The notes under the pieces were generated by a model. The model was not told the origin of the DNA and did no database searches. It was given only the letters and a program-made list of their open reading frames with translations. Positions 28,182 through 36,119 of a stretch of DNA of 64,000 nucleotides are shown in pieces (position 1 is the stretch's first letter; each line of letters starts with the position of its first letter). A program made the position numbers and the translations under genes. The stretch comes from CAYQVO01 sp964421085 (GTDB lineage Bacteria; Bdellovibrionota_C; UBA2361; CAYQVO01): NCBI GenBank assembly GCA_964421085.1, contig CAYQVO010000017.1:1-64000 (forward strand), written 5' to 3'.

Positions 28182-29579
28182 CTACACCGTCGGCATCGAA
28201 AGTTCCCGGCGTGCGATCGTCATATTCTCATGTCTTGCATGCAGCGCCTGGAGTGTCGCCTTGAGGGTCCCCGCCGGGATTGCTTCGCCCGGCGCGATCA
28301 ACTGCGGAAGCTTCGATGAAAGCGGATTGATGAACTTCCCTCTGACTGAGAGACGGTAATCAAGGTGGGGACCTGTCGACAGGCCTGTACTCCCGACACT
28401 TCCTATCACCTGGTTTCTGCTCACACGCATGCCTGGACGAATGCCCGGGGCGAAGCGGGAAAGATGCATGTAAATGGTGCGTACCGAGGCGTTGTGCTTA
28501 ATCTCAATCATATTGCCGCCCCCGCCTCTGAACGAAGCGATGCTCACAATACCGTCGGCCACACTCCTTACTGGAGTGCCTTTCGGGGCGGCGAAATCGA
28601 CACCCGGGTGAGTCGTCACTATCTTACGAATGGGATGCCTCCGGGAGTTGGAGAAAACAGAGGAAATCCGCGTGAATTTGAGCGGGTAGCGGAGGAAATA
28701 ATTCCCCAGGAGATTCCCCTTCTCGTCATAATAACGCGACTTTCCGTCGGTCCCTTTGTATCTGAGAACGGCCATGATTTTATTCTGGACTTTTATCGAC
28801 GCCGACTGAATCTCGACACCGAGAGTTCTGTCTTCGCCCCGCACCCTCTTCTCGTCATACACCACCGAGAATGTGTCCCCGGGTTGAAGGTCCCGCGAGA
28901 AATCGATCCTGTGCGCAAACAGGTCGACAAACTCATCTATCACCTCATATGGAAGCTCTGCGTCCCTCGCCGATCCAACAAACGAGTCGTATATGGTCGC
29001 TGTCACGACTTTCTGTGCCTGTTTCAGTTTGGGTGCCGCAATATAAGCGGTATAAATGCCTTCTGCTCCCGCCTTCAGAACCGCGGTACTTCCATCTACC
29101 AGTTTCTTCCTGATCCGCCTTATCTCCCCGTCATCCTTCCGCACGGCAAGCTCTACCTTCTCCCCTGCCTTGAGTGAAGAAAAACGGAAACCTGCCTTTG
29201 CGAACGCGGCTTTGGCTTCTTCAAACCGATCAAGCCCGCCTGCATATCTGTTCCAGATGCTGAAAAAATTATCCCCTTTACCTACTGTGTGCTCGATGGT
29301 TTTAATAAGCCTTTTCTTCCCGGATGCGTCTGGAGGCTCATACGTGAGGGATTCGGGTTCCAGTTCAACAATAGACTCCGCAAGTGAGACTTCCTGCGGA
29401 GGACACGCTGAGTTCTCGAGCCAGCTTTCGATGTCGCTGTTGAGATCCTCCCAGGGAGCGAGAAAGACATATCCTGCAAAATATGCTTGAATCAGGAATG
29501 TGCCCAGAGCGAATTGCTGAAGACGGAGCTTAAGAAGACGTGCTTCTCGATTATGTGATGGCCTTAATGTAGTCAACAT
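28182..29579 (-). CDS. M23 family metallopeptidase with N-terminal membrane anchor
   Basis: A 465-residue envelope protein with one membrane helix near residues 25-43, an OapA/LysM-like middle region (HTVGKGDNFFSIWNRYAGG) and a C-terminal LytM-type domain. M23 landmarks are FSNSRRHPI, HPGVDFAAPKGTPV (His and Asp zinc ligands), IYMHLSRFAPGIRPG and STGPHLDYRL. The usual last motif is HLH, whose second His binds zinc; here it is HLD. It could be an active variant with Asp as ligand or a non-catalytic activator like EnvC. Its 3' end abuts the ABC remnant. It is divergent from ruvX. Confidence 0.88.
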   Translation of the reverse strand: MLTTLRPSHNREARLLKLRLQQFALGTFLIQAYFAGYVFLAPWEDLNSDIESWLENSACPPQEVSLAESIVELEPESLTYEPPDASGKKRLIKTIEHTVGKGDNFFSIWNRYAGGLDRFEEAKAAFAKAGFRFSSLKAGEKVELAVRKDDGEIRRIRKKLVDGSTAVLKAGAEGIYTAYIAAPKLKQAQKVVTATIYDSFVGSARDAELPYEVIDEFVDLFAHRIDFSRDLQPGDTFSVVYDEKRVRGEDRTLGVEIQSASIKVQNKIMAVLRYKGTDGKSRYYDEKGNLLGNYFLRYPLKFTRISSVFSNSRRHPIRKIVTTHPGVDFAAPKGTPVRSVADGIVSIASFRGGGGNMIEIKHNASVRTIYMHLSRFAPGIRPGMRVSRNQVIGSVGSTGLSTGPHLDYRLSVRGKFINPLSSKLPQLIAPGEAIPAGTLKATLQALHARHENMTIARRELSMPTV

Positions 29580-29739
29580 TGATTTACCAAGTGCAGGAAA
29601 ACCAAAAGCTTTCTAACCGTCGGCTGAGACTTCTTCAACTCTGTGAATAAAAAAAATCGGGAAATACTTTCCTCAGGCAGGATTCAAGGATAAACGGTTT
29701 TTTGAAGATCGATCAATCGAGCATTTTGGAGAACGTCGT

Positions 29740-30168
29740 TTGAAAATCTGGAGCGCGTTGGCACTTGACGTAGGACGGGTGAAGGTTGGTGTCGCCATGG
29801 CGCGCACGGGCTCGACGACTGCTTTGCCGATTGGGTCATTTGAAAGGAGATCGTCTATCGCAGAAAAGGAGATACTGGCTCTGCTTGCAGGAGAGAAACC
29901 GGACATTGTTATTGCCGGCCTCCCCTTGAATGAAGACGGAGCAGAGACCGCCGAGTGCGGTGCGGTCCGCGCGTTCTGCAGGAGAATTGAAAGAAGGGCG
30001 GGGGTCACTATCCACTTCATCGACGAGTACGGGAGCACCTTTGAAGCGAGACAGAAACTCGGACACCTCAAGGCGAAAGACGCAAAGGAAAAGGGAGCAC
30101 TGGACGCCGTTTCGGCATCTATTATCCTGCAGCGCTATCTTGACGGGCAGGCGCGCCAGGGCGAATAA
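29740..30168 (+). CDS. ruvX: Putative pre-16S rRNA nuclease / RuvX (YqgF)
   Basis: A 142-residue RNase H-fold nuclease. The N-terminal SALALDVGRVKVGVAMA carries the first catalytic Asp, IVIAGLPLNEDG follows, the second acidic residue lies in IHFIDEYGSTFEARQ, and the third in ALDAVSASIILQRYL. Family members process 16S rRNA or resolve DNA junctions. The start is TTG at 29740, with GGAG 7 nt upstream. It lies 43 nt before mltG; the pair yqgF-mltG is a common bacterial arrangement. Confidence 0.9.
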   Translation: MKIWSALALDVGRVKVGVAMARTGSTTALPIGSFERRSSIAEKEILALLAGEKPDIVIAGLPLNEDGAETAECGAVRAFCRRIERRAGVTIHFIDEYGSTFEARQKLGHLKAKDAKEKGALDAVSASIILQRYLDGQARQGE

Positions 30169-30211
30169 ACCGCTTATTGCTGCACGATTGTTTGTGTATT
30201 TATATTGAATC

Positions 30212-31315
30212 ATGCCAAGAGTTCCGCTCCTTCTGCTGGCTTTATTTGTCATAGCCGTTCCGGTCGCGACAGGCCTCTATGTGTTTTTCGTTCTCAAGTC
30301 GACGTTCCTCGACGCAGTCGATCCGGCGGCTACGGAGACCGTGTCGTTCATGATTCACCCGGGGAGCACTTTCCAGCAGATATCCCGGCAGCTCGTGGAT
30401 GAAAGGTTCGTAAAGCGCATGATAGTACCGCGCGTTATTGTAAAGATTCGCGGGGTGGATACGCGCAACATACGGGCGGGAGAGTACGCGTTAAGCCGGT
30501 CGATGCCGCCCGGTGCAATCATCAGCAAAATAATATCCGGCGATATTGTAAGGAGAAGAATAACCGTAACTGAGGGAATGAATATCCGTGACGTCGCAAA
30601 GGGAATCGCAGCGGCGGGACTGATGAACGAGCAGGAATTTCTAAAGATTCTCTACGATCCCCTTCTCCTCAAAAAATGGGGGATCGCGGGCAACAGCTTC
30701 GAGGGATATCTCTTCCCCGAAACATACTTCTTTTCGCTTCCCGTGAAAGGCGAGGATATAATTGCAGCGATGATAAAGGAAGGAGAAAAGTTCTGGCCTG
30801 AAAGTTACACAGTCCAGGCTGAGTCTCTCTCTCTTACAAGACATCAGGTCCTCACGCTCGCGTCGATAATCGAGAAAGAATCGGGCAACCCTGAAGAACA
30901 GCCTCTCGTGTCGAGCGTGCTGCACAACCGGCTTGACCGCGGAATGAAACTTCAGGCTGATCCAACCGTGATATACGGAATAGATGGTTTCAACGGAAAC
31001 CTTACAAAGGCCGACCTCGAAAAACCTTCACTGTACAACACTTACGTCATCGACGGCCTCCCGCCGGGCCCCATTGCAAACCCGGGAAGAACAGCTGTCA
31101 AGGCGGCGCTGTATCCTGCCCAGACGAATTTTCTTTATTTTGTGTCTGACGGAACCGGAAAGCACACATTCTCGGGCGGATTAACCGACCACAACAAGGC
31201 GGTGGACCAGCTTATTGAGATGGCAAAGCAGGGTGCGGCCGTTCCACCTGCCGCGCCGGAAACACTCACCCCTCCTCCAAAGACTCCGGTTATCACGGTG
31301 AAGCCGAAGAAGTGA
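30212..31315 (+). CDS. mltG: Endolytic murein transglycosylase MltG (YceG)
   Basis: MltG cleaves nascent peptidoglycan strands at the inner membrane. The 367-residue protein has an N-terminal membrane helix (about residues 6-27), a LysM-like region with IHPGSTFQQISRQLVDE, and VTEGMNIRDVAKGIAAAG. The catalytic Glu is in LTLASIIEKESG. The C-terminal DPTVIYGI, YNTYVIDGLPPGPIANPGR and KHTFSGGLTDHNKAV are all family signatures. The C-terminus adds a Pro/Ala/Lys-rich tail of about 30 residues. It is co-oriented with ruvX and convergent with the unknown gene at 31336. Confidence 0.95.
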   Translation: MPRVPLLLLALFVIAVPVATGLYVFFVLKSTFLDAVDPAATETVSFMIHPGSTFQQISRQLVDERFVKRMIVPRVIVKIRGVDTRNIRAGEYALSRSMPPGAIISKIISGDIVRRRITVTEGMNIRDVAKGIAAAGLMNEQEFLKILYDPLLLKKWGIAGNSFEGYLFPETYFFSLPVKGEDIIAAMIKEGEKFWPESYTVQAESLSLTRHQVLTLASIIEKESGNPEEQPLVSSVLHNRLDRGMKLQADPTVIYGIDGFNGNLTKADLEKPSLYNTYVIDGLPPGPIANPGRTAVKAALYPAQTNFLYFVSDGTGKHTFSGGLTDHNKAVDQLIEMAKQGAAVPPAAPETLTPPPKTPVITVKPKK

Positions 31316-31335
31316 GCCGGTCGCTCTCACGAGCC

Positions 31336-32658
31336 TCAGCATCGATTCCTGATACTCCCGTTCCTCCGGCCTCCTCCCATGAGGGATGCTTCCATATTCC
31401 GGTACTGAACAAGCATCGCGTTCACGTCTGCTTCGCTCATGAATTTGGTGTCGGGCATTTTGAGTTCGAGCCCGATTTCAGGATGACTTGCAGCGATTCT
31501 GCGCACGATGGCCGCGATTTCCGACCGCTTTTTCTCCCGCGGAGCGGCGGTTCGCTCCGATTCTTTTTCAATTTTCTCAGCCCTCCGGGAAGCGGCTGCA
31601 GCGAGTTCCGTCAGCGCCTGCGTTATTTGTTTCGCCGTCACGGCGGCGGATGAGACGGAAGATACGGAGGAGATTTGAACCTGCGGGACGGACTGAGGCA
31701 GAGGAGGAACAACGGCGTCGCTTTTTGCCGGAACGGTCATGGACAGGCCGGGAGACACCTCTTCGCTATGTTCAGCTTTTGACGATCTCGACGTGCGGCT
31801 GCTCAAATGGCATATCGCAACTTCGAGACATTCCTTTGTCTCTTTTGACAGCATGGAAAACGCCGTGAAAGCAGCTGAAAACCTCTCTCGGAATTCCGCT
31901 GTTTTCATCAGACTCAGAATTTCCGCGTCCGATTTTCCCTCTATAAGAGAATAGAATTTCTGAATCGCTTCGAACTGCCTGTGGGCGTATTCCTCGGGGT
32001 TTGGAATCCCCCGTCGCCTGAAGAATGTCTCGAGAATCCGCCTTGCTTTTCGATCGTTGCCAAAGTCGGCGTGGAATCGTCCGAGCAGCTCCGACAGCTT
32101 CTTTGCGTCCTCAAGCGAGGGCGTCCCGCTCCGCATCCGCTCCGCCAGTCGATTGAGTTCGTCGAGTCCTTTGAGTATTCGTCCGAATTCCAGTCTGTCT
32201 GCGCCCGACAGACGAACACCTCCGATCAGACCCCCCGATCGCAGTTCCTCGTCGAGACGCTCGGGTCTCATCGAGGGATCGAGAACATGGGTGTAAAAAT
32301 CCCTGATTGCGACAAAACGGTAGTGTGCGAATCCCCCTTCTCCACGCTCTGCCTGCTTTCGCTCGAGGAAACGCCGGCTTTCGCCGTCCGAGAAATGCTG
32401 GTGCAGACACCTGAGTTCCTGTGCAAGCGAAAGGACAGCGGCTGGATCCGATGACGGACCTACATCGGCCAGAGATATTTCCGCGCGTGAAAGATCGGCG
32501 AATTTGCGCTCGCAATCCCGTTCCGCAGCGGGCGTGCGTTTTTCATCTCGAATTTCTCTTTGTGTTGCGGATGCACCAGAAGGGGGCGAAGGAAGATGTG
32601 CTCGATCCGTGTCCTTCCGCGACTCTCGTTCTGCTGTCGCTGTGCGTCTTTCTCTCAT
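31336..32658 (-). CDS. Protein of unknown function, charged, coiled-coil-like
   Basis: I do not recognise the family. The 440-residue protein is soluble, with no signal peptide or membrane segment. An Arg/Glu/Ser-rich, probably disordered N-terminus (about 60 residues) is followed by a helical domain (about 70-300) with repeated FYTHV/FYSLI-type segments: YRFVAIRDFYTHVLDPS and HRQFEAIQKFYSLIEGKSD. These look like two copies of an imperfect unit of about 120 residues. A Ser/Val/Pro-rich linker and a C-terminal Ala/Arg-rich helix follow. The frame extends to 32706; the ATG at 32658 is the first conventional start. It is convergent with mltG, 20 nt apart. The long open frame supports a real gene. 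Confidence 0.6.
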   Translation of the reverse strand: MRERRTATAERESRKDTDRAHLPSPPSGASATQREIRDEKRTPAAERDCERKFADLSRAEISLADVGPSSDPAAVLSLAQELRCLHQHFSDGESRRFLERKQAERGEGGFAHYRFVAIRDFYTHVLDPSMRPERLDEELRSGGLIGGVRLSGADRLEFGRILKGLDELNRLAERMRSGTPSLEDAKKLSELLGRFHADFGNDRKARRILETFFRRRGIPNPEEYAHRQFEAIQKFYSLIEGKSDAEILSLMKTAEFRERFSAAFTAFSMLSKETKECLEVAICHLSSRTSRSSKAEHSEEVSPGLSMTVPAKSDAVVPPLPQSVPQVQISSVSSVSSAAVTAKQITQALTELAAAASRRAEKIEKESERTAAPREKKRSEIAAIVRRIAASHPEIGLELKMPDTKFMSEADVNAMLVQYRNMEASLMGGGRRNGSIRNRC

Positions 32659-32831
32659 AACCACACTTTCTTCCGGACCGCACAATCTGCGGGCAGAGAA
32701 AAACAAACCTTCTTATCTGTTATGGAAAAATTTCGGAAAAGGTGACTTCAGGAAATCATGAAAAAGATAAGAAATATCGAGTGCCTGCGAGATCCGGATG
32801 AGAAAAACGCCTGGTATCCCTTTCGGCGGCA

Positions 32832-34034
32832 TCAGCCAAACACCAGGTAGTTCTCAAGCTCGTCCAGATCCGAAGGCAGGAATCCCACGACTTCCGCGGA
32901 TATCGAAGCTGCTTTCTTTTCCCATCTTAATGGAACTTCTGTCGGCATCAGGACAAAAGAGCCATTTTCGAATGAGAATTCGTACTTCTTTTCGATCTCC
33001 CCCCTCACGCGCTTCACGGAAATGCGAAGACATGGCAGCGAGCCGGATTCACCGGGAAGCGCTTCGGCAGTCAGGTTGTACTTGTGACAAGAATCGAGAT
33101 TCATGAGAGGTATCTCAAAAGTAACCTTCTTTCTGGATTCCTCCGCCTCAGGATGAGGATTAGTTATCTCGAATCCAAGTCTTCTCGCCGGTCCGCGGAC
33201 CTGCCATGAAAATAAAGCCGCCTTCACCTGGAAAGGCTGTTCACAACGGTACCGCATATACGCTGATAAAACTTCCCTCACCCCTTCAACAAACTGCTTT
33301 CCCTCCCTCTCCCACGAGCCCATGTTGTTGCTTTTGAACCATACAGCCTCGTTTTCGCTGTAGCAGTAGTTGTCAAAGTACGGAGGGGCCGCCAGGTACG
33401 GGCCAATGGTCTGAACCAGAGTATTTTCTCTATTGTAAACGTTGAAATGGCGGCCGATTATGTTGTCCCTGACAGGTACAAAGAAGCGAATATCGCCTGC
33501 GGGAATGTTGAGACCTGTGATTTCTGCACCACGGGAAGATGGGTGACCGGGGTGTGAAACTTCAAGGTTTGTTACCGGACCGATCGCATAAAACGGCGGT
33601 GTTCCGCCTTTGAATATCTTCCTCCCCTCACTTTTCGTGACATCGCCCTTCAGAACTGCAATTAGACCCGCAAGATATTCCCGCGCTTCCTCAAACGGTA
33701 CGAACTCATGCTTCTGCCAGATTTTTTTCCGCGGCAGTCGTTCCGGACCGTACAGTAAGCCGTACATCTGATCCCGCTCTATAACCAGAGCTTCGCCGCT
33801 GAATGCAGTGGCAAGGGCATGCCACCTCATCAGCAGCGAAAGAGCCGGGTGGAGGCTTTTGATGTGATAGCAATCAAGAGGAAAAAACTCTTTCAAACGA
33901 TCGCCAAGGCGCTTCACAACATCGGACATTTCTTCAGACGGTGAGATTGTCATCGGCCCGTACCGGGTCGTGTAACGATCGTGAAGCTCCTGGAAACGCC
34001 CGGATGAGTGGTGAAAAATATGCATGGAAAACAT
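32832..34034 (-). CDS. Protein of unknown function (400 aa)
   Basis: I do not recognise the family. The protein is soluble, without signal peptide or membrane helices. It is rich in aromatic residues, for example YGLLYGPERLPRKKIWQKHE, AAPPYFDNYCYSENEAVWF and FEIPLMNLDSCHKYNLTAEA. The second half looks like beta-rich structure. The start at 34034 (ATG, with a second ATG three codons on) lacks a clear ribosome site. It stands alone between two short spacers, upstream of the divergent queF-like gene. The length and balanced composition support a real gene; no function is proposed. Confidence 0.6.
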   Translation of the reverse strand: MFSMHIFHHSSGRFQELHDRYTTRYGPMTISPSEEMSDVVKRLGDRLKEFFPLDCYHIKSLHPALSLLMRWHALATAFSGEALVIERDQMYGLLYGPERLPRKKIWQKHEFVPFEEAREYLAGLIAVLKGDVTKSEGRKIFKGGTPPFYAIGPVTNLEVSHPGHPSSRGAEITGLNIPAGDIRFFVPVRDNIIGRHFNVYNRENTLVQTIGPYLAAPPYFDNYCYSENEAVWFKSNNMGSWEREGKQFVEGVREVLSAYMRYRCEQPFQVKAALFSWQVRGPARRLGFEITNPHPEAEESRKKVTFEIPLMNLDSCHKYNLTAEALPGESGSLPCLRISVKRVRGEIEKKYEFSFENGSFVLMPTEVPLRWEKKAASISAEVVGFLPSDLDELENYLVFG

Positions 34035-34200
34035 GTTACAGGAATCCCGGCGCTAAGAAATATTCAGGACTGCATTCGAACTCCTTTCGTTGCGCCTCAA
34101 AACCACTGTGCCTGAGAAGATTGATTCGCCGGCTTTAAAACCGAGGCGACACCTGATCGGGATCGCAGAAAGTCGAGTTTGTTCATGAGAGATATTCATC

Positions 34201-34563
34201 ATGAAACTTACAGCCCTCGAGAAAAGCGTCCCTCCATTTAACGGCATTGAGACTTTTGATGCGCCGCCTGAGACGGCATCCATACAGTGCGTCGATGATG
34301 AAGTCTTTGCACGATGCCCGGTCACCGGCCGGTATGATCAGTACACGGTCGATATCCGCTATACAAAGCCGGCGCAGGTGATGGAAACAACCTCGCTGAA
34401 GCTTTACCTTCAGCAGTTTCGCGACCAGGGTATATTCTGCGAGGAACTTGCCGCGCGTGTTGCCCGCGATGTCAAAGAGAAAAGCCGGGCACAGTCGGTG
34501 GAAGTGAGCGCTGCGCTCATGCCTGCGGATGGAATTGCGGTGGTTGCAACCGCGAAGGTGTAG
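34201..34563 (+). CDS. QueF-like NADPH-dependent preQ0 reductase, divergent
   Basis: QueF reduces the nitrile of 7-cyano-7-deazaguanine to preQ1 in queuosine synthesis. The 120-residue protein has the unimodular QueF layout: FARCPVTGRYD with the catalytic Cys39 and an Asp seven residues on (D46), and SLKLYLQQFRDQGIFCEEL. Two parts deviate. The NADPH/substrate motif, usually ESKSLKLY, reads ETTSLKLY (62-69), and the usual FRNHGxFHE reads FRDQGIFCE (73-81), so the conserved His pair is Gln and Cys. It may be a working variant or a related T-fold enzyme with another substrate. No other queuosine gene is nearby. Weak hairpin-forming bases follow the stop. Confidence 0.72.
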   Translation: MKLTALEKSVPPFNGIETFDAPPETASIQCVDDEVFARCPVTGRYDQYTVDIRYTKPAQVMETTSLKLYLQQFRDQGIFCEELAARVARDVKEKSRAQSVEVSAALMPADGIAVVATAKV

Positions 34564-34691
34564 CCGACAGCAGAGGTTGATTCCCCGAAAAAGGATCCGG
34601 GGCCGGCATTCAGATTTCAGGTCCATTCAGGGGGAGGAACCCTTCCATCAGCGCATTTGACCTTCATGGGTCATTGTTTATACTTACCGGC

Positions 34692-35720
34692 ATGCAGCTT
34701 CCCGTATCAATGAACCCGCGGCTTGTCCGGATTCTCGCGTTCGCAGGACTGATAATGTCGGTATTTCTCTTCCTGCGGATCTACGTAACTTACTCTCAAA
34801 TCAGCCGCCACACCTATAAAAGCTCCGACATCGCGTCGATCTGGAACGCAGGCCACGATCTCTGTAAAGGAAGGAGTCCCTATGCCCGCATGAAGAAAGA
34901 AGGGAAAAATGGAAAGCCTGTCGTCCGGGCGCCCATTTACCTTCCGGGCGCATACATTCTTATCTGCGCAGTTGAGAAGCTCGGATACAACACTCACAAA
35001 AAGTGGCAGAAAGTGTGGGAACCTGCGCTTGTCGTTCTGCACATCGCAATCGGCGTGATGCTGTTCATTCTTCTTTTCGAGAAGGGGCATCCCGCCCTCG
35101 CATTTTTCGTGATTCTCTTCTGGCTTTTTTCGCGCTTCAGTATTCAGACCCTTGTGACGAGACAGACAAATACGCTCGCGCTTTTTCCTCTTCTTCTTTC
35201 GCTTGCGTTCATCAATACCAGACGTACCGCATCGCTTCTCCTGTTTGGGTTCTCGCTTGTTCTCAAACAGGTTGCGGTGTTTCTGGCGCCGCTCTATCTG
35301 GTGTGGTGCTGGAACGACAGGAAATCATGGTCTGATTTCCGAAGGTCGGTGTTCCTGATTCTGATAATTCCCTTTGCTGCGACTCTTCCTTTCATTATCC
35401 GGGATTACGAGAGTTTCTTCATGGCGATTTTCTATCCGACCATGCATCTTGCTCCGGGCGGTTATGCGGGATATCCGGCCGCCGTGAGATCCATACATCC
35501 TGCCCTGCCGACTATCCTGATGCTCGTCTCAATGGCGCTTGTTTACCTTGCGGCCTTGAGGCGCCGGCTTCCAGAAGTTACAGCGGCGCTGCTTGTCATG
35601 ATGTGCTTTATTGCTTTCAACAACATCATATTTTCTCAGTATTTTCTCTGGTTTTTCGCTCTTGTGCCAATTGCGCTTCTCGACTGGGTCCATGCCGGTG
35701 ATCGATGCGACAGAATGTGA
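34692..35720 (+). CDS. Polytopic membrane protein, GT87/DUF2029-like glycosyltransferase
   Basis: A 342-residue integral membrane protein with about nine hydrophobic segments. The first extracytoplasmic loop has SDIASIWNAGHDLCKGRSPYA, the Asp-containing loop seen in GT87/DUF2029 GT-C enzymes, and LVTRQTNTLALFPLLLSLAF follows, as in mannosyltransferases of that family. It probably transfers a sugar from a polyprenyl donor. The frame opens at a TTG at 34674; the ATG at 34692 is a better start. It is convergent with the receiver protein at 35733, 12 nt apart. Substrate unknown. Confidence 0.65.
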   Translation: MQLPVSMNPRLVRILAFAGLIMSVFLFLRIYVTYSQISRHTYKSSDIASIWNAGHDLCKGRSPYARMKKEGKNGKPVVRAPIYLPGAYILICAVEKLGYNTHKKWQKVWEPALVVLHIAIGVMLFILLFEKGHPALAFFVILFWLFSRFSIQTLVTRQTNTLALFPLLLSLAFINTRRTASLLLFGFSLVLKQVAVFLAPLYLVWCWNDRKSWSDFRRSVFLILIIPFAATLPFIIRDYESFFMAIFYPTMHLAPGGYAGYPAAVRSIHPALPTILMLVSMALVYLAALRRRLPEVTAALLVMMCFIAFNNIIFSQYFLWFFALVPIALLDWVHAGDRCDRM

Positions 35721-35732
35721 AAAAAGCATGAT

Positions 35733-36116
35733 TCACTTGCTCCGCTTCACGCCGCTCAACTTCTCAATCAGCACTTCCTTGTTGACCGGCTTCACTATGT
35801 AATCAGTGACTTTCGCGTGAATCGCCTCCATTACCTTCTCCTTGTCCGCCTCGGAAGTCACAATGATGAAGGGGATATCTTTGATCTTCTCGTTCTTTCT
35901 TACTGATTTCAAAACATCGATGCCGCTTCGCCCGAACATGTTCCAGTCGCAAAGCACGACATCGGCTTTCCCCTCGAGAAGGTCCTCAATCACTCCCTTT
36001 GCTGAGGAGAACTGAACTATTTCCTTTACTCCGAGAGAAATAAGCTGTTTCTTGATCATCCAGCGGAAATCCGGGTCATCGTCCACAAGCATCACTCTCA
36101 AATCGGACATCGACAT
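35733..36116 (-). CDS. Single-domain response regulator (CheY-like)
   Basis: A 127-residue receiver domain without an output domain. The acidic pocket is in MLVDDDPDFR, the phosphoacceptor Asp in VVLCDWNMFGRSG, the Thr in FIIVTSEAD and the Lys in YIVKPVNKE. GAGGAG lies 9 nt before the ATG, inside the 3' end of the preceding kinase gene, which ends 3 nt upstream. The two are almost certainly one operon and a phosphorelay pair. Confidence 0.93.
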   Translation of the reverse strand: MSMSDLRVMLVDDDPDFRWMIKKQLISLGVKEIVQFSSAKGVIEDLLEGKADVVLCDWNMFGRSGIDVLKSVRKNEKIKDIPFIIVTSEADKEKVMEAIHAKVTDYIVKPVNKEVLIEKLSGVKRSK

Positions 36117-36119
36117 GCT

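Noticed and set aside
31312..31653. Plus-strand frame after mltG
   Set aside because: It lies opposite the 440-residue minus-strand frame, has no ribosome site and no recognisable features.
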